The translations under genes and the position numbers were made by a program. From Lachnospiraceae bacterium (GTDB lineage Bacteria; Bacillota; Clostridia; Lachnospirales; Lachnospiraceae): 64,000 nt of DNA. Positions 52,710 through 60,536 of this stretch are shown here, piece by piece (within the stretch, counting starts at the first letter, position 1; each line of letters starts with the position of its first letter). Where the stretch lies: NCBI GenBank assembly GCA_017625255.1, contig JAGALK010000001.1:1-64000 (forward strand), written 5' to 3'. The notes beneath the pieces are model-generated. The model did not search any database. It was given only the letters and a program-made list of their open reading frames with translations, and had not been told where the DNA came from.

Positions 52710-53999
52710 ATGAAACTTGGCGATTTTATAAAAAGTCCTTTTTCTACTCTCATAAACAGAAAAGGAAGCATATTCAAAGCCCTTCTTGCGGATAACGGAA
52801 ACGGCACAATGGAAAAGCTGATTTCTGGTGTTGAAACTTGCCGCTCTGAATGGTGCAACGACACGGATTTTTACAACATGAGCGGTGAACGCTTTGAAAA
52901 ATGTGCCGCTTTGTTCAGCGTTCTTAAAAGAATGTATGAAGAAAGTGACGAATCTTTCAAGAACAGAATCGGCTTGCTTTTGCACAGAAACGGTGATGAT
53001 ATTTGGGGCGACAAGTGGAATATCCTTCATATCTTGCAGACCTACTTTGATACAAAATCGGTATGGATTCGCAACAGCACGGATAATCCCAGCCTTAATA
53101 TTCTTGCTGACCCGGATTTTGAAAAGATGTCTGCATGGACGCTTGAAGGTGGGGCTGCATATTCACAGCAGGCGAATTTCAGCGGTGCTTTGGGTATGGC
53201 TTTTTCGTCTGTTGGTTCATGTTCGCAGGTTGTTTCCGTTTCACAGGACACTACATATTTTCTTCACTTCTTTGTGCAGGGAAAGATAAATGTATCTGTA
53301 AGGGATAATAACGGTCGCTATTACTGTACGAAAGCGGGTGATTTCGGAGCATGGCAACAGAATAAATGTGTCGCAACTTTTTCTTGCAATGAATGGGATG
53401 CAAAAAGCCTGTTCTTTATTACTGATTCTGATGTCAGTGCGGTGACAATCACTTTTGAATATGTAGACATTGAAACATACCTTGATTATACAAGGCTTTT
53501 TGCAATGGACGGAAGCATTACATTCTCTGTAATCGTTCAGTTCAAAGGCGTTCACAGTGATTCAACGCTTGTTCTTGCGCCGGGCGAAGCTGACCCGATT
53601 AAAGCTCCTGTTTTGGACTTTGCGGGATTCTTCGCAGAAGGTACGCAAGATGTAAGAGAAATAGACAGTGCAGACCAGAGCTTTTATGACTTTGATTCTG
53701 CTGCTGCAATAGCTGATGTTTCGCCACTTTTAACAGGTGGGGAAGAGGACTTTATATCGACTGCAAACCTCGACGGCAGGGCGTATATAGAGCTTGATAC
53801 ATGGTGCATGGCGGGCAATACGGACGGCGATGTAATCACGATTGATTACGATTCAATGTCTTATTACGACAACGCATTTGTGTATGGAGCTACAGGCACT
53901 AAATCGCAGGCAGTTTACGAAGAATTGCTTGAGATTATGGCTGCTGGGGGAACAACGCCATTCATTGAGCTAGTCACTCGTGAAAGTGCGGAAGAATAA
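52710..53999 (+). CDS. gpI-like tail protein with carbohydrate-binding-type module
   Basis: 429 residues. The N-terminal 120 residues are those of baseplate wedge partners (LKRMYEESDESFKNRIGLLL, ILHILQTYFDTKSVWIRN). Residues about 130-255 form a jelly-roll (ADPDFEKMSAWTLEGGAAYS, TYFLHFFVQGKINVSVRDNN) as in carbohydrate-binding modules. The C-terminus is beta-rich and acidic. It may attach the fibre and bind a surface sugar. Confidence 0.65.
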   Translation: MKLGDFIKSPFSTLINRKGSIFKALLADNGNGTMEKLISGVETCRSEWCNDTDFYNMSGERFEKCAALFSVLKRMYEESDESFKNRIGLLLHRNGDDIWGDKWNILHILQTYFDTKSVWIRNSTDNPSLNILADPDFEKMSAWTLEGGAAYSQQANFSGALGMAFSSVGSCSQVVSVSQDTTYFLHFFVQGKINVSVRDNNGRYYCTKAGDFGAWQQNKCVATFSCNEWDAKSLFFITDSDVSAVTITFEYVDIETYLDYTRLFAMDGSITFSVIVQFKGVHSDSTLVLAPGEADPIKAPVLDFAGFFAEGTQDVREIDSADQSFYDFDSAAAIADVSPLLTGGEEDFISTANLDGRAYIELDTWCMAGNTDGDVITIDYDSMSYYDNAFVYGATGTKSQAVYEELLEIMAAGGTTPFIELVTRESAEE

Positions 54000-54020
54000 A
54001 ATATCGAGGAGGCATTTTAT

Positions 54021-56111
54021 ATGTCTAATTTGGCAGGAGCGGTAACGCTTGAAAACGAAATCGTGAAAGCGACAGACTTTCAGTATGCTCACGACCAGCA
54101 GTACAAGAATATTGCGCTTGTACTGAAAACTATTGTATCTGGGAGCGGGCATAACTTCATTCTTGGCGGTTCTGTAGCACCATATACAAACGGCGGAATG
54201 AATGTACAGGTTGACGGCTTGCTTGCGTATTGTGACGCAAACAAGGAAGTAGGAATTGAAACAGAAATGACTAAGCCTGTTTCTGTTGAAGCTGCTGACG
54301 ACACACTTGATCGCAAGGACATTGTGCAGGTTGCTATTTCAGAAGTCGGCTTTGACGAGCAGAGCCGCGCATTTATCGACCCGGACACAAAAGTTAAAAC
54401 TTTTGAACACATCAACACAAAGAAAAAAGTTGTGCTGACTATTTCTGTAAAGAAAGGTTCAAACGGTTCTGAAATTGCGCCTGCAGTTGATGAAGGTTGC
54501 GTAAAAATTGCTGAAATTTCTGTTCCGGCTGGCACTCTTAACATTACATCTGACTTGATTGAGAATATTTCTTCAAGAGTTGCGGGCGGTGAAAATGTGA
54601 ATTGGACGGCGGATAAAGATTCTACTTTTGCGCCGATTTACCTTGCTTCACTCATTCAGAGCTATCTCACACAGCACAATGAGGATGGCACACACAAGGA
54701 TAATTCTATTGTTGCGGCAATGCTGAAATTCGGCACTGAATCTGGTTCAATCAATGCAAGCCTTTTGCCTGTTGGCGAGAGCATGACATTGAATAAGGTT
54801 GCTCATGAATCTGTAGAAAGCACAAAAGAGCTTATTAAGGCTATCGTGACTTTCTGCAATGGAGTGTATGCCTACACAAACAATATTTTCTCACGCTATG
54901 AATATCTTGAAGATGTTCCGGCGGCAGTTTCAACAGAAAATGTTGATGTAACCGAAGGTGGGGAAACAACTATTGACGGCGTTTCCGTAACAGCAGGTCA
55001 GATTGTTTTCTTGAAAGACCAGACGGACAAAAAAGAAAATGGTCTGTGGGAAGTTCAGACAGGAAGCTGGAACAGAGCGGACAACTACGAAGAATCTACT
55101 ACAGCCTTTGACCACAAACTTGTTTTTGCAGCAACAGGAACAGTGAATAAGGGGAAGGTTTTCTTTTTGCCGGGCAACACTTACACAATCGGCACTGATG
55201 AACTTGATTTTACAGAAGCAAACTTCACTTCTGACAAACAGGCTCACAAATTCGTTATGCGTGACAAGAACGGACGCGCAAAAATGGCAGAGCCGGAAGA
55301 AGATGATGATATTGCCGTAAAGGCTACCGTTAAGGCAGAAGAAGCTGCAAGAAAGGCTTATGAAAAGCAGCTTACAGCACATTATGACAGTTGCGAAGGA
55401 AGAAACCTTTTAACCGTTCTTGGTGTAGAAACTGTAGCCGAGGCTATGGAGATTCTTCACGAAAGATGTAACGGAACAGGAAAGCCGGACTTTTCGGGGC
55501 TTCTGATTGGTGACTATCTTGATTTGCCGTCATTCACTGTAGACGGAACAAGCTATAGTGGTCAGCGTATCGTTATTTCTGGATTCAATCAGTATATCGG
55601 TGTTGGTGATACAGAAAACACTAAGAATCATATTCTTTGGACTTTCCGTAATGTAGTCTTAAAAAGACAGATGAATAAATCTGATACCAATACAGGTGGA
55701 TTCCCTGCTTCTGCCTTAAAAACTTTCCTTGACGGTGTTTTTGCGGCTGGGCTTGCTTCTGCTCTTGGTGGTACTTATCTTTATACCGTAAGACGAGCAA
55801 CTTCTGTAAAAGGCTCTACTTCATGGAACAGTTTTACAGTATTCTTACCGACCACAGTTGAGGTTTTCGGAGTTGATACATACGGTGATGACCAGATTGG
55901 CTGGAATACGAATGTTCAGTTTCCTATCTTTAGGAATTCTTCTTACTATCGTATCAAAAAGTATCAAGGGGCAAGATGGTGGTGGTGGCTCGGTACGCCT
56001 TATGCGTCGAACGCTTCCTACTTTTGCGTTGTCTACGCCAATGGTATTAGCAACTACTACGCTGCAAGTAATAGTGGTGGCGGCGTTGCGCCCGCTTTCT
56101 GTACCTGCTAA
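54021..56111 (+). CDS. DGR-diversified tail protein with DUF6273/C-type-lectin-like domain
   Basis: 696 residues. The N-terminal part begins with the conserved fibre-type LAGAVTLENEIVKATDF and continues through beta-rich adhesin domains. Residues about 495-696 carry the DUF6273 pattern (IVISGFNQYIGVGDTENTKN, TNTGGFPASALKTFLDG, RWWWWLGTPY), a C-type-lectin-like fold used as DGR target. Its last 35 codons are the variable repeat (VR, 55992-56100); the stop is 8 bases after the VR. It is the presumed receptor-binding protein. Confidence 0.86.
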   Translation: MSNLAGAVTLENEIVKATDFQYAHDQQYKNIALVLKTIVSGSGHNFILGGSVAPYTNGGMNVQVDGLLAYCDANKEVGIETEMTKPVSVEAADDTLDRKDIVQVAISEVGFDEQSRAFIDPDTKVKTFEHINTKKKVVLTISVKKGSNGSEIAPAVDEGCVKIAEISVPAGTLNITSDLIENISSRVAGGENVNWTADKDSTFAPIYLASLIQSYLTQHNEDGTHKDNSIVAAMLKFGTESGSINASLLPVGESMTLNKVAHESVESTKELIKAIVTFCNGVYAYTNNIFSRYEYLEDVPAAVSTENVDVTEGGETTIDGVSVTAGQIVFLKDQTDKKENGLWEVQTGSWNRADNYEESTTAFDHKLVFAATGTVNKGKVFFLPGNTYTIGTDELDFTEANFTSDKQAHKFVMRDKNGRAKMAEPEEDDDIAVKATVKAEEAARKAYEKQLTAHYDSCEGRNLLTVLGVETVAEAMEILHERCNGTGKPDFSGLLIGDYLDLPSFTVDGTSYSGQRIVISGFNQYIGVGDTENTKNHILWTFRNVVLKRQMNKSDTNTGGFPASALKTFLDGVFAAGLASALGGTYLYTVRRATSVKGSTSWNSFTVFLPTTVEVFGVDTYGDDQIGWNTNVQFPIFRNSSYYRIKKYQGARWWWWLGTPYASNASYFCVVYANGISNYYAASNSGGGVAPAFCTC
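55992..56100 (+). repeat. DGR variable repeat (VR)
   Basis: 109 bases aligned without gaps to the template repeat (TR) at 56735-56843. All 14 differences are at template adenines (of about 33 adenines); the other positions are identical. In codon terms ten template residues (eight Asn, two Asp) are replaced: Y, V, Y, A, I, Y, Y, A and G, A. The first difference precedes the codon for Thr659 and the last is 7 bases before the repeat end. Confidence 0.93.
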
Positions 56112-56118
56112 GGTACAG
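56099..56118 (+). promoter_or_regulatory. Hairpin directly after the VR (target-recognition element)
   Basis: CTGTACC (56099-56105) pairs with GGTACAG (56112-56118), 7-bp stem and 6-base loop that contains the target's stop codon. In the BPP-1 DGR a hairpin/cruciform in this position is needed for target recognition; here the GC-rich VR end GGCGGCGTTGCGCCC would be the initiation region. Confidence 0.75.
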
Positions 56119-56138
56119 AACCTTTAATCTTGAAATCT

Positions 56139-56157
56139 GGGCGGCGTAATGCCGCCC
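56139..56157 (+). terminator. Short GC-rich hairpin downstream of the target gene
   Basis: GGGCGGC-GTAAT-GCCGCCC, perfect 7-bp stem, followed by TCTTGATTT. The T content is low, so it could terminate inefficiently or protect the mRNA 3' end and let some transcripts reach the DGR genes. Confidence 0.6.
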
Positions 56158-56209
56158 TCTTGATTTAGTTATGTTTTTCAATAAACTAAAATTTTAAGGA
56201 GGCGTGAAA

Positions 56210-56722
56210 TTGTCAGTAGTTAAGAATAAAAGAAGTTTATCCAGACTTGAATTTTATAATAATGCTAGAAAACTAAGGATAGACCTTACGAATTGGCTTC
56301 TTCGTGATTTTGGAATTCGTGATAGGGTTTATAAAGTAAAAGGAGATGATGAACTAGAGAAAACTCTGTATGCTGAATATCCGAAATGGTTTATAGAACA
56401 TACAAGAAAAAGTATTCTAACTATTCTGACAAATTTAATGTTAAATATAACAGCTGCGAATTCAATTTATCCAATAAACCTAATGGAAGTTGATATAAGG
56501 CGTGGTTTGCAGGATAAGGCGATTGCTAATTGTGAGCAGCTTTTGCAGGAACTTATCTATTGTGCAGATATTATGCCATTGCAAACTTCAAAAATAGAGC
56601 CTTATGCAGAAATTATTGATAAAGAAATAGCCCTTTTGAAAGGATGGAGAAAAACAACAAATGACATTGGGAAAAGGATAATGACAAAAAACACAAAAAG
56701 TGATAATTTTAAGCGTATGTAA
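56210..56722 (+). CDS. avd: DGR accessory variability protein (Avd-like)
   Basis: 170 residues; TTG start preferred over GTG 6 bases upstream because AAGGAGG ends 7 bases before the TTG and only 1 base before the GTG. Four-helix-bundle pattern with basic residues (LSRLEFYNNARKLRIDLTNW, IRRGLQDKAIANCEQLLQEL). Avd forms a pentameric, positively charged ring that binds the reverse transcriptase and template RNA. It lies between the target gene and the TR, the standard order. Confidence 0.85.
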   Translation: MSVVKNKRSLSRLEFYNNARKLRIDLTNWLLRDFGIRDRVYKVKGDDELEKTLYAEYPKWFIEHTRKSILTILTNLMLNITAANSIYPINLMEVDIRRGLQDKAIANCEQLLQELIYCADIMPLQTSKIEPYAEIIDKEIALLKGWRKTTNDIGKRIMTKNTKSDNFKRM

Positions 56723-56734
56723 GGGCAACAATCT

Positions 56735-56843
56735 GATACGCCTTATGCGTCGAACGCTTCCAACTTTTGCAATGTCAACAACAATGGTAATAGCAACAAC
56801 AACAATGCAAGTAATAGTGATGGCGGCGTTGCGCCCGATTTCT
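56735..56843 (+). repeat. DGR template repeat (TR)
   Basis: 109 bases with an adenine-rich core containing many AAC and AAT codons (read in the target frame: Asn runs such as NNNGNSNNNN). It starts 13 bases after avd's stop. Adenine at a TR position can become any base in cDNA, so these codons give broad amino acid choice in the VR. Confidence 0.93.
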
Positions 56844-57095
56844 TACGGTGGTCAAAAGTGTAGGCTTTTCAGCCGAACCACCTTCTTAGAAAGGAGATTG
56901 TTACCTTCCGCCAGAGAGCGGTAAACGAGTACCTGACGAGTTCGGGCGGACGCTTCTTGCATGGCAGAGGTTGTGTAGTTATCCTCTGTTTCATGCCCGG
57001 TAACTCTAAGCAGCTTATTGCTAAAACTACACACCATGTATAAAAATATACATGGAAGCTGTGCAGGTACATTTTTTTTGGTTTTATGGCGTTAT
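56844..57095 (+). ncRNA. DGR RNA spacer between TR and reverse transcriptase
   Basis: About 250 bases without a convincing gene. Visible structure: GGTGGT ... ACCACC pairing around 56847-56882, and a perfect 9-bp hairpin CCATGTATA-AAAA-TATACATGG (57034-57055, 4-base loop). In known DGRs the RNA extends past the TR 3' end into such a spacer and folds to prime reverse transcription. I infer that role here. Confidence 0.6.
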
Positions 57096-58349
57096 ATGAC
57101 AAGTGAAGAAAGAAAAGCTGGCAGAAGGTTAAGAAGGATTGCAAAGCGACAGAAAAAGAATGACACTTTTCTAAAAAAATATAATGATTTTAACTTGATT
57201 GCTGATGTTGATAATCTTTATCATGCTTTTAAAATGTCAAGACGCGGTGTAAGTTGGAAGGAAAGTGTACAAAGATATGAAAATGATGTCTTGAAAAATA
57301 TCATTGATACAAAAGAAAAACTTCTAAATGGTGAAAGCGTTCAGCGTGGTTTTGTGGAATTTAATATACATGAGCGTGGAAAAGTTAGACATATTAGGAG
57401 TATACACATTTCAGAAAGGATAGTACAGAAATGTTTGTGTGATGAAGTGCTTGTACCTATAATTACTCGCTCTCTTATTTATGATAACGGTGCAAGCGTA
57501 AAGGGGAAAGGAATAAGTTTTGCAATGAACCGTTTACGCTGTCATTTATCACGATTTTACAGGGAAACTCATTCAAATAAAGGTTACGCACTTGTAATTG
57601 ATTTTTCAAAATATTTTGATAATATTCTGCATGAAAAGCTCTTTGAAATGCAGAAAAACAATCTGACTGACGAGCGGATTTTCAATCTTTACAAGAGTTT
57701 TATTACTGTATTTGGTGACGGTATTTCTTTGGGGCTTGGAAGTCAAGTTTCGCAGATTTCGGCTATCTCATATCCGAACAAATTAGACCATTATTGCAAG
57801 GAAGTATTGAGAATTAAATATTATGGGCGTTATATGGACGATACATATTTGATTCACAGTGATAAAAACTATCTTGAATATTGTCTTTCAGAGATAAAGA
57901 GAATCTGTGATGAATTGGGAATTAAGCTTAATCCGAAGAAAACGCGAATTGTGCCACTTGATGAAGGTTTCTGGTTCTTGAAGGGAAAATACATATTACT
58001 TGAATCTGGAAAGATTATCTGTAAGCCAGCTCGTGACGGAGCTTTAAGAATGAGAAGAAAATTAAAAAAGTTCCTTAAAATGGTAGAAGAAGGAACGATG
58101 TCACTTTTAGATGTTTACACATCATATCAGTCTTTTAGAAGCCATTTAATGCAGTTTGATAGTTATCATATTATTCACAATATGGATAAATATTACGCTA
58201 AATTATTCGTATTTAATTATGCCTTGCTTTATGATGAGCCTAAACACAGTCATAAAAACAGCATACTTGGAGATGTAAAGTACGGAAGGGTTAAATACAG
58301 CCGAAGGACTGTTAAGAAACTACCTCTTTTATCTGGGCTTGAACTGTAA
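57096..58349 (+). CDS. rt: DGR reverse transcriptase
   Basis: 417 residues from the ATG at 57096; the frame stays open upstream (TTG 57018, ATG 57036), but those starts lie in the structured spacer. Signature motifs: VIDFSKYFDNILHEKL (palm), the DGR-specific LGSQVSQ at 214-220 (GxxxSQ instead of QGxxxSP) and RYMDD at 245-249 (catalytic YMDD, Y246-D249). It copies the TR RNA into cDNA with errors at A and the cDNA replaces the VR. The downstream KLNPKKTRI thumb/primer-grip helix is also present. Confidence 0.92.
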   Translation: MTSEERKAGRRLRRIAKRQKKNDTFLKKYNDFNLIADVDNLYHAFKMSRRGVSWKESVQRYENDVLKNIIDTKEKLLNGESVQRGFVEFNIHERGKVRHIRSIHISERIVQKCLCDEVLVPIITRSLIYDNGASVKGKGISFAMNRLRCHLSRFYRETHSNKGYALVIDFSKYFDNILHEKLFEMQKNNLTDERIFNLYKSFITVFGDGISLGLGSQVSQISAISYPNKLDHYCKEVLRIKYYGRYMDDTYLIHSDKNYLEYCLSEIKRICDELGIKLNPKKTRIVPLDEGFWFLKGKYILLESGKIICKPARDGALRMRRKLKKFLKMVEEGTMSLLDVYTSYQSFRSHLMQFDSYHIIHNMDKYYAKLFVFNYALLYDEPKHSHKNSILGDVKYGRVKYSRRTVKKLPLLSGLEL

Positions 58350-58357
58350 GAAACTGA

Positions 58358-58386
58358 TTGATTTTTAGTCCTATATATCGTATAAT
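58358..58386 (+). promoter_or_regulatory. Strong sigma70-type promoter for the lysis operon
   Basis: TTGATT at 58358-58363, 17-base spacer, perfect TATAAT at 58381-58386. The leader contains a terminator hairpin before the first gene. Confidence 0.83.
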
Positions 58387-58413
58387 TTACTATAAAAGGT
58401 ATTTTGTAGCAAC

Positions 58414-58458
58414 AAAAGCCGCTGAAATGACACACCATTGTCTTTCGGCGGCTTTTTT
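58414..58458 (+). terminator. Leader terminator upstream of the lysis operon
   Basis: Stem AAAAGCCGC (58414-58422) with GCGGCTTTT (58448-58456), extended by GAAA/TTTC, then TTTTTTAT. Lies between the promoter at 58358 and the start at 58486. Confidence 0.82.
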
Positions 58459-58485
58459 ATTTCTACGGGAAAAGGACTTAGGGCA

Positions 58486-59298
58486 ATGTTGGAATTCATA
58501 TCTAAAAGTACGCCGCTTAATCTCATTATCATAGGAATCTTTGTATTGTGCGCAATTCTGATAATCGTAAAGACAATCAAAGAGTTATCCGTGAAAGTTG
58601 GCGACAAGAGCGTTTCTTTTTCGAGCAAGAAAACGCAGTCGGAAATTGTAAAAGTCGTAACTGATTACGCAGATTTTAAGTACAAGATTAAGGAAGAGCA
58701 GGCAGAAGGTGTAAACGACCTGCATTTACAGGCAAAAAGAGTGGTGCAGGTTCAGATTGACCAATATGTAAAAAGAATTACGGTTGATTACATGGGAGCG
58801 TTAAACAAGAGCGGGGCTGAAAATGCCGGGCTTACTATAAATATTTTTTCACTTCTTATGCGAATCCTTTATAACGAAATGTACAAATTCTGCATGGAGA
58901 TATACGAACGAAATCATCTTAAAGACAAGTCGGATTCCGAATTAAAAGAACTTGCAGAAACAAACTATCAGCGGCTTGCTGACATTTTCCGGGAATTCAT
59001 GCAGACGAATTGGCTTGATGTAATGGGGGATTACGAAGTCCTTCATAATATCTGTGTGGCAGAGATAAACTTTGTGCGGAATCTTATGTATCAGATTCTT
59101 GCTTCTTTCCGGGATTTGAGCCGTCAAAAATACGAGCTTATCAATACTATCAATGACATAGATTGCAAGGTTAGGGAGAAAGTACAAAATAATGGCGTTC
59201 TCCCCACCAATGCAATCTCAATTCTTTCAGACCTTTACATTCCCGGAACAGGGCTTAACAAAAACAGCGTAGAAAAGTGGCTATCCACAACAAAATAA
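58486..59298 (+). CDS. Membrane-anchored hypothetical protein
   Basis: 270 residues; ATG after AAAAGGACTTAGGGCA. One membrane span near the N-terminus (about 13-32, LIIIGIFVLCAILIIVKTIK) and a large, charged, helical cytoplasmic part. It opens the lysis operon, so an anti-holin or a membrane regulator is possible; no family recognised. Confidence 0.62.
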   Translation: MLEFISKSTPLNLIIIGIFVLCAILIIVKTIKELSVKVGDKSVSFSSKKTQSEIVKVVTDYADFKYKIKEEQAEGVNDLHLQAKRVVQVQIDQYVKRITVDYMGALNKSGAENAGLTINIFSLLMRILYNEMYKFCMEIYERNHLKDKSDSELKELAETNYQRLADIFREFMQTNWLDVMGDYEVLHNICVAEINFVRNLMYQILASFRDLSRQKYELINTINDIDCKVREKVQNNGVLPTNAISILSDLYIPGTGLNKNSVEKWLSTTK

Positions 59299-59313
59299 AA
59301 CAGGGGGCTTAAA

Positions 59314-59580
59314 ATGGGCGAAGTTAAAGCAGAAGAAACAAAGGCGGAAAGCGAAGATAAAAAACTCACGGCAAAAGCAATCAGCAAGATTTTCAAGCTC
59401 ATTGCGCCTTTGGGTATGATTACCTGTGCAATTTTGAAGTGGGCGGGAATTCTGCCTAATGCTTCAATGGGTGAAATCTGTATGCTCTGGGCTACAGTTT
59501 ACGGACTTGGGGCAGGAACTATCGACCTCAATATCATGTTTGACAAATTTGTAGGTGGAAGAAATGACAGCCGCGATTAA
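59314..59580 (+). CDS. Probable holin
   Basis: 88 residues with a charged N-terminus and two hydrophobic segments (IFKLIAPLGMITCAILKWAG and MLWATVYGLGAGTIDLNIMF). Small size, two-span layout and the position before spanins and endolysin point to a holin that sets lysis time. Ends overlapping the next gene. Confidence 0.68.
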   Translation: MGEVKAEETKAESEDKKLTAKAISKIFKLIAPLGMITCAILKWAGILPNASMGEICMLWATVYGLGAGTIDLNIMFDKFVGGRNDSRD

Positions 59581-59854
59581 ACTTCTTCTGATTATTTGCG
59601 CCGTTTTTCTTTTTGCAGCTTTGATTTTCTTTTTTTTGTGGCGGCTCTCTGTTGGTAAAAGAAAGTCACAGAAAGAAACGATTGACAAGCTCGTGCAGCA
59701 GATTAACGAAGCGAAACAGACGAATTCCGAATTGGAATACACGATTAGTGTTCTGAAAAAGAACAGGGAGAAAGCAAATGAAAAAATCAATGATTTGCAT
59801 AATGGCGATGTTCTTGGCAATGCTCTTGATAGGTTGCACAAGCACAAAGGTTGA
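59564..59854 (+). CDS. Inner-membrane spanin (Rz-like)
   Basis: 96 residues; start at ATG inside the end of the holin gene. A single N-terminal span (AAIKLLLIICAVFLFAALIF) then a Lys/Glu/Gln-rich coiled coil, the architecture of i-spanins. Its 3' part overlaps the o-spanin gene in another frame (59778 onward), a typical Rz/Rz1 arrangement. Confidence 0.77.
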   Translation: MTAAIKLLLIICAVFLFAALIFFFLWRLSVGKRKSQKETIDKLVQQINEAKQTNSELEYTISVLKKNREKANEKINDLHNGDVLGNALDRLHKHKG

Positions 59855-60056
59855 GTACATCAAAAAGCCTTATTTGCCGGAATTAAACTTTCCATTTTTT
59901 CCCGAATTGTACGGCGATGTAAGAAACCCGGACGACACAGTAACCGTGCCGGGGGATTGGATTATACAGATTACTGACTTCCAGATTTACTATGAGGAAT
60001 TGGAAGATAACTACAACGACTTGAAAAAGAAGTATGAGGGAGAGCGCGAAGAATGA
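59778..60056 (+). CDS. Outer-membrane spanin lipoprotein (Rz1-like)
   Basis: 92 residues with a signal peptide and lipobox LLIGC (cysteine at position 20) and a Pro-rich mature start (PYLPELNFPFFPELY). It overlaps the i-spanin gene in another frame. With the i-spanin it fuses inner and outer membranes at lysis, which means that the host has an outer membrane. Confidence 0.77.
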   Translation: MKKSMICIMAMFLAMLLIGCTSTKVEYIKKPYLPELNFPFFPELYGDVRNPDDTVTVPGDWIIQITDFQIYYEELEDNYNDLKKKYEGEREE

Positions 60057-60475
60057 GCATGACATTAACACAGTTCATAAACACATACAAGGGTACGAAA
60101 GTTGATTACAAAGACGAAAACTTCAAGGGTGACGGCTCTTTTCAGTGCGTAGATTTGGCGCGACAGTATTACAAAGATGTTCTGAATGTCCCGCAGTTTC
60201 CGGCTCTCGGTGCTGACGGCGGGGCAAAGGATATTATCAAGAATCCGGGAAAGCTGAAAGTCATAAAAGAAGATTTGCTTGCTGATTATTCTGCAGGCGA
60301 TGTCCTTGTCTGGGGAGCGAGCAAAACAAACAAATACGGTCATGTCGCTATTCTTGTGGCAATCTACAACACAAAGTATTTCATTGTTCTTGAACAGGAC
60401 GGCTTCAAGCAGGACGGCGTAAAACTTGCTTTCAGAAGCCGTGAGAATCTTTTGGGCGGATTGTACAAGGCTTAA
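60053..60475 (+). CDS. CHAP-domain endolysin
   Basis: 140 residues that are essentially one CHAP domain: QCVDLARQYY with C32, the AGDVLVWGAS strand, GHVAILVAI with H97 and FIVLEQDG with E114. It cleaves peptidoglycan as an amidase or endopeptidase. The start overlaps the o-spanin stop. Small single-domain size suits export through the holin. Confidence 0.85.
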   Translation: MSMTLTQFINTYKGTKVDYKDENFKGDGSFQCVDLARQYYKDVLNVPQFPALGADGGAKDIIKNPGKLKVIKEDLLADYSAGDVLVWGASKTNKYGHVAILVAIYNTKYFIVLEQDGFKQDGVKLAFRSRENLLGGLYKA

Positions 60476-60536
60476 ATGGGAAAAATGGGCGGTATGCTCA
60501 TAAATATAAAATGCCTTTTAAGGCAGGAGGTAAGAT

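Noticed and set aside
57018..57095. Extended RT N-terminus from TTG 57018
   Set aside because: The added residues are encoded by the spacer hairpin and are not protein-like; the ATG at 57096 gives a basic, RT-like start. Not fully excluded.
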